This document shows positions 22,359-33,900 of a DNA stretch of 64,000 nucleotides, in pieces. The notes beneath the pieces were generated by a model that worked only from the letters and a program-made list of their open reading frames with translations, was not told where the DNA came from and searched no databases. The number at the start of each line of letters is the position of its first letter. Position 1 is the first letter of the stretch. The DNA lies in the NCBI GenBank assembly GCA_030704615.1, contig CM060732.1, positions 78,041,053 to 78,105,052 of the forward strand. The letters run 5' to 3'. Made by a program: the position numbers and the translations under genes. The stretch comes from Takakia lepidozioides (lineage: Eukaryota > Streptophyta > Takakiopsida > Takakiales > Takakiaceae).

Positions 22359-25300
22359 ATGACAACGTTGGCGAACACATATCTGTCCCTGCTCTTGCTT
22401 GCTTGTTCTCTAACTCTCGGCAATGCAACCAATCCAGATGGTATGTTCTCATTACCAGTGCTTTTTTGCTCCCTTTCTTCTCCCAACCCTCCCTCCCTAG
22501 ACCGTCCTCCCAACTTTGGCGAAGGGGCGACGTCTGTTTCATGACCTTAATCTTATCCTGTGACGATTACAGATGCCAACACTCCTCCCATCTTTCTCGT
22601 ATCCGTTATTTTCCGCGTAAAGAGAACTCACTCGCTTTACTAAATTCAGTAGACAAAGAGAAATCTTAAAATTTACGGGCCCAAAAAATCTTTACCTAAT
22701 CTCATACGCGAATGTGGCAGATGACTGAGGAGTTTTCTCTGGAGAAGGGGCAAAGAGGGACATGCAAATTTTACTAGTATTTGGAACGAGCAGCTGATCA
22801 ATCAATATAATCGTACTCGAGTTGCTTTTTCTGTAGAATATTCTGTAGAATAATGGCAATTCATGGCCAGTTCAGATCGGAGAGTTATTTGTGTATCTCA
22901 GCTTTCTCTCTCAATCCAGGAATCAGCTGTGCTCATATCTTCGGTGGACAAGAATACATTGGTTGATATACCGATGCGTGGCATGTTTTGGTTCTATACA
23001 GTGGACGCCCTTATTGCACTAATGCAAGTGCTCTCTTCTGCGAATAATGTTTTCTCGACTTGGCAACCATCGGATGCGCAGAATCCATGTCATTGGAGAA
23101 ACATCGAGTGCTCACCACAAAATGGAGTGGTGTATTTGTAAGTATAAGCATATGTGCAGTCACACCACCTCTCTTCTTGTTGATGCTGTTTCGACTGTCA
23201 TTCTCTTCACGTATGAAGCACAGGTGTATAGAGAGAGACATTCTAGACAACCTTGTGATTGGTATTTTGGCCCTGCATTTGGTTCGATAATCGTTGGTCC
23301 GATGATGGCCAGTAAAATATTGTCATATCTCTTGTATCTCTTTGCATTCTTAGCAATATTTCTCTGTCAGAAGATTAGTCTTAATATCTTCTGAGACATC
23401 TAACATTGTCGTGTCCGGGAAGAAACCTTAGTGGATGTGGAATTTCGGGGACCCTTCCTGCAGAGATTGGCAATCTTACTTCACTCGAATTTTTGTGAGT
23501 TTTTCAAAACTACGAACCTATGCAGTTCAAAATGCACAGTTTCATCAACATCTGCTTTTTCATCTTTAGGGTACAAGAAAGTCTTAATGAGTGTCTTCAA
23601 CAGCACTGGTCTTTGGACCAACCTTCAGAATGCATGAAACGGAAAATGTGGTCTCTGGACCTCAATGAAGGGGCAGAAATAATTTACTCATCAGTTGACT
23701 GTTCCCTATAAACCGTTATTGATTTCAGCCTACCAAGCTAACCCAGTGTCAACCCGGTGTACAGTTGGAAATAATCCGGTTGTAGGAAAAGTCTTGATGA
23801 TTTAAGGGCTGGTGTTGACTTGTGGCTGTGGTTGAAGCTAAATCACACCACTGAAAGAGAAAGAAATGAAATGGTTCTTTATAACGTCCGCGGAAAGAAG
23901 AAATGTAGGATTGAATTCTAACGTCCATTGAAAGTAGCCCAAAGGTATCGAGGGAGCGGGAGAGCGGGATAAGCTTCACATCGGGAAATCTAACAAGCAT
24001 ACCTTCTATGGCTGTCCATGGCAGGGACCTCTCCAACAATTCTTTCAGTGGCCCTATTCCACCTGAACTTGGGAATTTAAGTGAGCTACGGACCCTGTAA
24101 GTTATTAACCACATCATTGTTTTGTCCTCTCAACCCTGTCCTCATCTTTCCCTCCTGGGAGCACATGCATTCTTAGATAAGGTGAAGGGATGAGTTGAAA
24201 CGGAAGAGGCCCAGGGAAGGAAGGTCCCATACGTCTGTAGTCTGTACCTTCAAATACTGATTAGTACAATTTCTTACAGAACTAGATCATCTTTGAAACA
24301 TGATCATATGTCAGGGACCTGCACAAGAATAATTTCAATGGCAGCATTCCTATCAAGTTTGACAATCTCAGCAATCTCCAGCTATTGTAAGTGACCAAAC
24401 TCACGTATTTTTTTCCCTTTCCTTTTCTTTTGGCAGGAGAAGGATTTCTTTCTGGTTTTAATGATTCTGCTGTGTCCATGGACCCTCGGGCATCTTGTGG
24501 ACTTAGTACCATAGGGCCCACCCCCAAAAGAGGGCAGTAGCCGTAAGGCAAGTGGCTCATAGTTACGCCGGCTTTTGGCTGGAGTCTTCTCTCTGGTCTT
24601 AGTGATTTTCTTTGTTTCTCTCTCTGCCATTTCTGTCCCCTCAGATAAAGTACCTAGATATGTTACTCCTTGCCGAGAGCACTTCTTCTGTTCTTTGTGT
24701 ACCACAGTAGCTGTTTCATGGAAGTTGCTACCGGTTCTGGGTTCGTTTTCACAGATACACATCAAGTGGTGACTCTAACGTAGAGAATCTTCGCTGGTAT
24801 TTGTTATTTATGCAGAAATCTATCCTACAATCAGCTAAAGGGTGTCTTTGTGGCCAGCAACCAAATTGCGCAATTCTCTGAAACCTCGTACGTGTTCTTT
24901 CTCACCTTGCCTCAGTAACACAAGCTGACTATTCTGGTTTCGGCAGGAGATTGAAACAAGCAAAAAAAGACCACTTGACTCCCTGACCTTGGGCCTTGAT
25001 TCGAAGGAGCTGGCTGCAAATGCTGCGGAAAACTCTTTTGGGTCTGTCTTGCCTGTATGGTCATATCTCATGGAGCATTGATATTGACAGCCAATACGTG
25101 TAGGAAGAGTCCTCTTAATTTCCTGCTCTGCTTAGTGGAAATGGTCACATGACATCGGGGTTTTGTCCTGTTGGCGACTAGGATCTTGTCTTCTTCATGT
25201 TGACTTGTAATCCGAAATGAAATGATAGTTTATAATGTCCTTGGAAATTATGAGACGAAAAAGCATGAAACAAGAAAGAGACAGGGGCCCTCCACAAGCA

Positions 25301-28300
25301 GCCCAAAAAGAGAGAAAAAGAAACATAACGTCACAGAGAGCTTATGAGGTTGAGAGAAGACTCTGACAATTAGAACAATTTGACGTTATTCATGGATGCC
25401 AAGCGGATAGACAATGCTTGATATGTATGATATTTTACTCTGTCCAGTTCTGATAGTATTTTAAACTAAGAGAAACTAAGAGTACGACTAGTCTGTCTAA
25501 GAGTAACTAAGAGTCATCTTCACATGTTTGATCAGGTTTGAAGGCAACTCAGGATTGTGCGTCGAGACGGTAACACATGAATGTACTCAGTTTTCTGCTT
25601 ACTTACTCTAGGATTCTTCCTTGCAAAATCCCTTCTTATAGAGGATGCATTTCTGCGTCTGAGGTTTTCCATTAAAGAATGCTCTTTTGTTGTTTCTAGT
25701 TCTGTGCACTACAGTACTCCGATGGATTTGTGTCAGAGGATAGTCTATCTGATTGGATATTACATTGTCCCCATTTGCTCAAACACTCTCTTCCCATTAC
25801 ATGGCAGGTGTTGGACGAGGCAGGATCAAACCTGGCAAATTGGTTGGAATTGTGCTTGCAGCAGGAGCAGTCTTTTTAACCATTCTTGTAGGGGTGATTC
25901 TCTGGCGGAATAAACCACGTATCTTTTCTTTGCTGCGTGCTGACAGTAAGCTGCACATGTTGCCCAACCTCTATGGCTTGATGTTTGCAATAGCAGAACC
26001 ACATTGCTATCCGCTGAGGCAACTTGGGTTGCTCATCTGTTTTGTACAGGGAGCCAATTTCAACACTTTGCAAAAGCAAAACCAGACTGCTATTTTCTGG
26101 GTCGCTCCTGTTTTGTGTATAGGGAGCTTGCAGCCAGCCATTTCCAGCACTTCTAATTGTGCCTACGTGACGACCAAAAAATTCTTCATATTTAACTCAA
26201 ACTTGGATCTTGGCCATGTCTTGTACATATTTGGCAGATGACTTGCTGGACCGTGACACAACCAATGTGGAGCACTACAGATTGCGGCAAATCATGGTAG
26301 CCACAGAGCAATTTAATGACTCCCACATATTGTGCAAAAGTACAACTGGAGTGGTCTACAAGGGAGCCATTGACAAGGGCCCAATGCTTGCATTCAAACG
26401 CCTTAGTAATGCGCCTAAGAAGGTAAGGAGCTTTTTGTTCAGGAAATGTTGAGCTGTTTCTGGACACCACTATCATTGGCCCATGTTCTCTCTTTCTTTC
26501 CCCCCTTCTTGCATCTTTCCATGATCCAGAGATGAGACGTACGGTGTCTATAAGGCGTGGTTCTTGTGATGTGAGGAACACTAACTCAATAGCATTGGAC
26601 TGGAATTGTAGAGTCAGCACACATTTGATGGAGAAGTGGAGGTGATATCGAGGGCAAGTCATAGGAATGTGGCAAATCTTGTGGGCTATTGCTCTACTCT
26701 CCAAGAGAAGATTCTTGTGTTTGAGTATTATCCCAGAGGCAGCCTTGATTCAGTTCTTCACGGTGAGTCAGACTACTGAGGAAGGGGACATCCTTGTGGG
26801 ATGTAAGTTAAGCACATTGTAGGTTCTGTAACACATATGATCTGCAATGGGTTCAACTCAATTTACTGTGAGGTTACGCAATTTGGTATGATAAGGCAAG
26901 CCCTCCCCTGGTTCTATGTTGACTAGCAGGATTCAAAAATCTCAGGAAGGAAAAGACCTCCCAACATCCGGCATCCTAAAAGTGCCATGTAAATTAACCT
27001 GCATTATGTCGTTTGCCAGGTGGAATATTTCCTTCTGTAAACCTCCTTAAGCAGGTTAAGGCCATGGGTCAATGATAAATCCTGACTGTAGTGGTGCACG
27101 CATCCATGGATATTGATATGACTGCCACTGATTAGTAGATCGACTCTTCACTTTTGCTTGGTAGGGATTGGAGTGGGACCTTTAGATGCCGTGTGAGAGA
27201 ATTTAGGAGGAGAATGCAGCTTTCTGAAGCTGTTGTACACGAAGAGTACATCTCAAAAGTAAAATTTTGGGATTTTGTTGTTTCAGGGCATCGGCAAAGT
27301 GAGTTCCCACCACTGGGTTGGGAGGAGAGGAAATGCATATTGCTGGGAGTAGCAAAAGGCCTTGCTTATTTGCACGGCTCAAACCCCAAAGTAGTGCACA
27401 GTGCAGTGAAGGCCAACAATGTGCTACTTGGAAGTGACCTCACTCCCAAGCTCACTGACTTCAGTATTGGCCATTCCCTGCAAAGAGGAGCGGTCCCTTC
27501 CCTTGCTGGTGATGAGTGGGCAGTGATGGGATACATGGCTCCTGGTACAATTCACTTGAAATGTCAGTTGGTCCCTTCCATGTCTTTCTAGCTCAAAGTT
27601 CATATATGTTTCCTTTACTTGTTTTTGTTCATTCGATGCACAAGAGCTGGGTGAGGGATCTAATTAGAATGTGCTTGCAAGAGAGTCATAAATCCCCATG
27701 CCTGGTTTGGTTGGAGGAGAAAGAAGGGAGTTGGGGAAGTTGACAGCTGCATCCAGAAAGCACTCTATGGCCCTCAATGTAGACCCAAGGAGGGTGATAG
27801 TTTCTGGCATTTTCTCAACTTGCAGTTAAAGTCTTCTCTATCCTCTCAAAGACACCCAGGGTTGGAGATCCAGAAGAAGAAAGGAATTTGTTATGCCCCT
27901 GAAGGGCAGGCTCCAGAGACCTTTCGGACTCTCCGGGATAACATAAGACAGGAAAGATTGTGTCGAATTCAGGGAGTTGGAGTTCCCTCATACAGATAAT
28001 AGAAAGAGGTTGGTACAAGGATAAAATTTCATAGATGATGGAAGCTAATTTCTTGGATGTTTTTTTTCCAGAAATAATAGGGAGCGAGAATCATTCATCA
28101 GAGAGTGATTGTTATAGCTATGGCTTCTTACTGGTGGAGGTTGTGAGTGGGAGACGACCATGGCAGCTTCTATCACTGGCTAAAGATGCCCACTATGACC
28201 AGCTCCGTGATTGGGTCAGTTTTATTACTTTTTCCTTGTTATTTTACTGTCGATGACAAATGCAGGTTTTGCAGTCTACTGACCTTTGGATTCACACGCT

Positions 28301-29020
28301 CTAGATGAACATGCTGTGAACTGTTGAATTTTTTTGGGTAACAAGATTCACTAAGTTCATTCATGCTTTGGGAGTTATTGACAGTCAGGTGTCGGTGTGA
28401 CAAATGTCTTGTGTCTAATCTACTCCAGAGCTCACTGAGGTGACATTACAAGCTTGTGTTACACAGGACCAAAGATCAGAGGCTCCAATTTGTCATCTCA
28501 TAAAACTTACTAGATGAGGTCGATTGTATCACACTCTTCCACTCTTGGGCAAGGTTCTAGTGCTGTGCAGCAGTTAAAACAGCTGACTGACAGGGTACAA
28601 CTGAACAGAGGTGTGAGTGTGGATCCATAAGAAGAGTCTTTTGCATCAGAAGGAACTCACTAGGATGTTCCCATGTGCACTGTAAATTTCTGGAGAACGC
28701 AGGTAAGGGGGTCATACGCAAGGGAGGATCTGGTCGACCTCATTGACGCGGAGCTCAGACATCCTCCCTTATGGGAAGTCAAGAAGATATTGGAGCTTGC
28801 AGCGACGTGCATGGATAACGACCCTTTTCTCAGACCTCCTATGAATGAGGTCATTGAATACTTGGTCGAAGAGGTTCTCATCCCAAGTCGATCGACTGAC
28901 TTCGATAGTTTGTTCATTGACATAGTCATGCATCCTCAGAACAGCTTTCAATTAACCCCCAAATCAGAGAGTAGCTTTCGACAGACAAGCCTCTCTCCTT
29001 TGAGCATTGCCAACAAATAG
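22359..29020 (+). CDS. LRR receptor-like kinase with inactive kinase domain
   Basis: Exons traced by GT-AG ends and frame: 22359-22440, 23002-23137, 23396-23494, 24025-24096, 24315-24386, 24816-24887, 25536-25569, 25808-25945, 26238-26422, 26612-26762, 27287-27544, 28072-28214, 28703-29020 (about 586 codons). Order: signal peptide (LANTYLSLLLLACSLTLGNA), LRR N-terminal cap (DALIALMQVLSSANN ... NPCHWRNIEC), four leucine-rich repeats, three of them on 72-bp exons (DLSNNSFSGPIPPELGNLS), FEGNSGLC cap, membrane span (LVGIVLAAGAVFLTILVGVI) and kinase. The kinase keeps the lysine (AFKRL), the helix-C Glu (DGEVEVIS), the N of the catalytic loop and MAPE. The Gly-rich loop is KSTTGVVYKG, HRD is HSA, and DFG is DFS, so catalysis is unlikely and a scaffold or co-receptor role is inferred. 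The exon 7/8 join does not keep phase as drawn; a missed exon or a break is possible. Confidence 0.8.
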
Positions 29021-29184
29021 AACACGGTTCTGTGATGTCAACGACACGATGGAATTAGTCCTGGGACTTCGAAAGACAATACCAGGCTCCGTCACACATT
29101 TGGGATCCGAAGAATAATCTGCATGAAGGCTGGTAGCAGTGAAGGAGGGGCGCTTGGAACTATAAAGACTTAAAGGGATACCTC

Positions 29185-29430
29185 CGAATATTTGCCAACA
29201 TCGAATCGAGCTCGAAGTGGACACTAAACCTGTTCGACAGAACAGCTATCGCATGCATCCCAACTCTGCAGCTAAAGTCTGGGAAGAAATTAAGAAACTG
29301 CTGGATGCAGGATTCATCTACCCCAGTGGAAACACCTCAATGGTTATCACCCCTTGTGGTAGTACCAAAGAAGAATGGCAACTGCGAGGGTGTGTGGAAG
29401 TGGACCAAAAACTGTGTAACATAGATTGAC
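29185..29430 (+). pseudogene. Ty3/gypsy reverse transcriptase fragment
   Basis: One frame reads HRIELEVDTKPVRQNSYRMH, then KVWEEIKKLLDAGFIYPSGN and the start of the next RT strand (CVEVDQKLCN). This is the N-terminal edge of a Ty3/gypsy-type reverse transcriptase (HRIxLxPxAxPVRQxPYR ... EIxKLLxAGFIYP). The rest is missing. It lies about 165 bp past the stop of the receptor kinase gene, in the same orientation. Confidence 0.75.
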
Positions 29431-30160
29431 AATAAAGTGTCAGGACATATCTGCACATTGTCTCGTCTCTCCTCCGATTCAAAGTAAAAACATACAAAGA
29501 TTTGCTCAGGCCCGACTGGATACTCGTATGTATGAATGTTGGCGATGTATAAAAGAAAGTAAGCCATCCTGTTTAGGGCTCTGCCAAATCACAAATCTAA
29601 TCCAATTTGCATGATAACACTTACTGATTGCGAAGAGAAATGAATTTTATAACGTCCCCAGAAAGCTCAAAGATGAGAGAGAGAGAGGGAGACAGAGATG
29701 CGTAGTACATGGCGAGAGGAAGAGAGAGACTGCAATCCGTAATGAATGGGAATGGAGTTGGGCCAGTACAATGCGCGAGCTGCAGGGGGATCGCAACCGT
29801 ATCTATATTGTAAGCAGATCTAACCAGTCTCAGGACAGCAGCTTCTAAAACCATCACATGGAAAGCAGCAGCGCAGGTCGCAAAAGTTGGAGAAGGAGGA
29901 GCCGTGGCAGCGAGCACAGTAAGCATGGCAGGGGTGGCATCATCTACATTCTCCCCCGAGGCTACTGTGCTTGTAAGACTGGCCCTCTTCTCAGAACATC
30001 AAAAGCGTGTGAGAGGTACACTCTGTACGGGACCTTTGTGCATTGTGGGAACTGCATTTGTATTGAGATTTTCTTCAACCAGTTTCAAGCCAATTATGGG
30101 GCAATGGAAACCAGTAGGGGAGGAGCAAGTTCATTGGCATGGGGATGAGCAAGAAGGCCG
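29431..30160. other. Spacer with no recognised gene
   Basis: A plus frame around 29840-30150 (TWKAAAQVAKVGEGGAVAAS ... TFSPEATVLVRLALFSEH) is Ala-rich and looks somewhat protein-like, but I cannot assign it. A purine tract (GAGAGAGAGAGAGG) lies near 29675. Confidence 0.35.
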
Positions 30161-30900
30161 TGACACGCAAATATCCAAAAAGCCAAAATTCAGGTGTTGA
30201 GAAGCTTCGGAACTATTGTTTTCCAAAACCCCGTCAATAGCGGGACAGTCGAGGCAGAACGATCCATTCTGGGGGACGAGATTTCAAGCACGAGACGGAT
30301 TGAGAGCTGCAAGAAACCTCCGTCGGTGGATTGCAGTTAGTGCCAAATATCCAAAATTTGGACCAGGAGAAGCTTTGGAGAGAGTAATTTCCAAACCAAA
30401 GTCATTGTTGGGACAATCGAGGCCCCTACACATTTCGAGCATGGGAGTAGCAGCGAGGGGGTGACGGATTGATGGCTACAAGAAACTGGGGAAGCTGGTT
30501 GCAGTGCAGCTGGGCCAAATATCCAAATTTTTGAAGATTTGGACAAGGAGAAGCTTTGGAAAGAATAAGTTCCAAACTAAAGTCATTGTTGGGACAGTGG
30601 AGACAGAAAGGTCCATCCTACACATTTTAAGCATGAGAGTACCAGTGAGCCGAGTACGGATTGATAGCTACAAGAGGGTGGACGGTGAATTAGAGAAGTT
30701 GGATGGAGCTAGGGCCAAATATCCAAAAATTGAAAATAGAGTCAAGGAGAAGGTTTCAAAGGAACACTTTCCAAATACCAGCCAACAGAGGGACAATCGA
30801 GGTACAAATCCACCAGATTTCAAGCACAAGAGTAGTAATGAGAGGCTATTGATGGATAGCTACAGGAAACCTCTATGGTTAGATGGTCAACTGAAAGCAG
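30160..30900. repeat. Four tandem units leading into the PPR gene
   Basis: CCAAATATCCAAA-type words recur near 30167, 30344, 30512 and 30715 (spacings about 170-200). Each is followed by an AAGGAGAAGCTTTGGA-like word, a TTCCAAACcAAAGTCATTG-like stretch, GGGACA(A/G)TCGAGG and TTTCAAGCA(C/T)GAGAGTA. Copies diverge by tens of percent. The last two units are translated in the open PPR frame, if it starts at 30504. Confidence 0.8.
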
Positions 30901-33900
30901 TGGAAGTGCAGTTGTTGGAGTCAGGGACCTGCACCATGACAACCTCTTTTGAAAGATATGGGAGTTTGAGGACACTATGTAAGGCAGGACAATTGAAAGA
31001 GGTGCTGCAGATTTTGAACCAAGAAAACATTGCCGTAGACTCCAAAACTTATGTCTGTCTCCTGCAAGAGTGCATCAAGACCAAACGCCTAGCAGAGGGA
31101 AAGCAGGTGCATGCACACATTATCCAAAGTGGATTCAAGCCAGACATATATCTATACAACACTCTCGTCAACATGCATGCCAAGTGCGGGAACATTCTGG
31201 ATGCACGCCTAGTGTTTGACAAAATGCCTGAACGATGCTTGATTACATGGAATATAATGATAGCAGGATATGCCAAGCAGGGATATTGTGTTGAGGCCTT
31301 TGAAACCTATGAGCAAATGATGAGAGAAGGGGTGACACCCAACGAGGTCACATTCATTTGTGTTCTCAGGGCATGTGCCAGCCTGGCAGCCCTGGAGAAG
31401 GGCAAAGATGTCCATGCTGACATCATGAAAGCAGGAATTGTGCCTAACATCCTTCTGGACACTACCCTCGTTGATATGTATGCCAAATGCGGGAGCATTG
31501 CGAATGCAAAGATTGTGTTTGACAATATGGCTGATCGAAATGTGGTCTCATGGAATGCCATGATCACTGGCTACGCCCAGCATGGGTGTGGGATGGAGGC
31601 TTTGGACACCTATGAGGAGATGACACGGGAAGGAGTGAAACCCGATCAGGTCACATTTGTTTGTGCTTGCAATGCTTGTGCCAGCCTTGCAGCCCTCGAA
31701 AAGGGCAAAGAGGTTCATGCTGACATACTGAAAGCTGGAATTGTACCAGATATCATTCTGGACAATACCCTTGTGGACATGTATGCCAAATGCGGGAGCA
31801 TCAAGGATGCAAAGGGAGTGTTCGACAACATGGTCAAACGAAATGTGGTGTCCTGGAATGCGATGATCGCAGGATATGCCCAGCATGGTTGTGGTATGGA
31901 GGCTTTGGAGACCTATGAACAAATGATGCTGGAAGGGGTGAGGCCCAACCAGGTCACATTCGTTTGCATTAGCATTGCGTGTGCCAGCCTGTCAGCGTTG
32001 GCAAAGGGCAAAAACATCCATGCTGCCATCTTGAGGGCTGGAATTGTGCCAAATATCATCTTGGACACCGCCCTCGTGAACATGTATGCCAAATGTGGGA
32101 GCATTGAGGATGCAAAGGGAGTTTTTGACAATATGGCAGAACGAAACGTGGTCTCATGGAATGCCATGATTGCAGGATATTCCCAGCATGGTTGTGGGAT
32201 GGAGGCTTTGGAGACCTATCAGCAAATGATGTGGGAAGGGGTGAAGCCCGACCATGTCACGTTTGTTTCCGCCTGTAATGCATGTGCCAGCCTGGCAGCC
32301 CTGGAAAAGGGCAAAAAGGTTCATGCTGACATTATGAGAGCTGGAATTGTACCAGATATCATTCTGGACAATACCCTTGTGGACATGTATGCCAAATGTG
32401 GGAGCATTGAAGATGCAAAGGTAGTGTTTGACAATATGGCTGAGCGAAATGTGGTCTCATGGAATGCGATGATTGCAGGATATGCCCAGCACGGTGGTGG
32501 GATGGAGGCTTTGGAGACCTATGAGCAAATGATGCAGGAAGGGGTGAAGCCTGATCAGGTAACCTTTGTTTGCACTTGCAATGCATGTGCCAGCCTGGCA
32601 ATCCTGGAAAAGGGCAAAAGTGTCCATTCTGACATCATCAAAGCTAGAGTTGTACCTGATATCATTCTGAGCAATACCCTCGTGGACATGTATGCCAAAT
32701 GCGGGAGCATCGAGGATGCAAAGGGAGTGTTTGACAGTATGGCTGAGCGAGATGTGGTGTCATGGAATGTGATGATCGCAGGATATGCCCAGAATGGGTG
32801 GTGGCTAGAGGCTATGGAGACCTACGAGCAAATGATGCTGGAAGGGGTGGAGCCTGACCAGGTCACATTTGTGAGCATTTGCAATGCATGTGCTAGCTTG
32901 GCAGCCCTTGATAAAGGCAAAAGTGTCCATGCTGACATCATGAAATCTGGAATTGTGCCTAATGTCATCTTGGACACTACCCTTGTGGACATGTATGCCA
33001 AATGTGGAAGCATCAAAGATGCAAAGGGGGTGTTTGACAATATGGCTGAACGAAATGTGGTCACATGGAATGCGATGATCGCAGGTTATGCCCAGCATGG
33101 TGGTGGGATAGAGGCTTTACAGGCCTATGAGAAAATGGTACTGGAAGGAGTGAAGCCCAATCGGGTCACATTCATTTGCATTGGCAATGCGTGTGCCAGC
33201 CTGGCAGCCCTGGAAAAGGGCAAAGGTGTCCATGCTGACATAAAGAAAGCTGGAATTGTGCCAGATATCATCTTGGACACTACCCTTGTGGACATGTATG
33301 CCAAATGTGGGAGCATCAAGGATGCAAAGGGAGTGTTTGACAATATGGCTGAACGAAATGTGATCTCATGGAATGCGATGATTGCAGGATATGCCCAACA
33401 TGGTGGTGAGATGGAGGCCTTGGAGAGCTATGAGCAAATGATTTGGGAAGGAGTGAAGCCTGACCAGGTCACATTCATTTCCATTTGCAATGCTTGTGCC
33501 AGCCTGGCAGCCCTGGAAAAGGGAAGATGTGTCCATGCTGACATCACAAAAGCTGGAATTGTGCCCAATGTCATCTTGAATACTACCCTTGTCGACATGT
33601 ATGCCAAATGTGGGAGCATCCAGGATGCAAAGAGAGTATTTGACAACATGTCTGAACGAACTGTTGTATCATGGAATGCGATGATCGCAGGATATGCCCA
33701 GCATGGCAGTCATAGGAAGGCCCTGCAATTATTTCAAAGAATGCAAAAGGAAGGCTTGAAGCCGAACACTGTCACCCTTACATGTGTTCTCTCTGCATGT
33801 AGTCATGGGGGCCTAGTGGATGAAGGAAGACACTACTTTGATTCCCTGAATCAAGATCATGGCTTCACTCCTACAGTGGAGCACATTGGGTGCATGGTAG

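Noticed and set aside
29858-30200. Ala-rich frame resembling a plastid or ABC1-type protein
   Set aside because: The likeness is limited to composition; I could not name a conserved motif.
31049-33649. Series of similar minus-strand frames across the PPR gene
   Set aside because: They repeat with the 303-bp period as antisense shadows of the PPR units.
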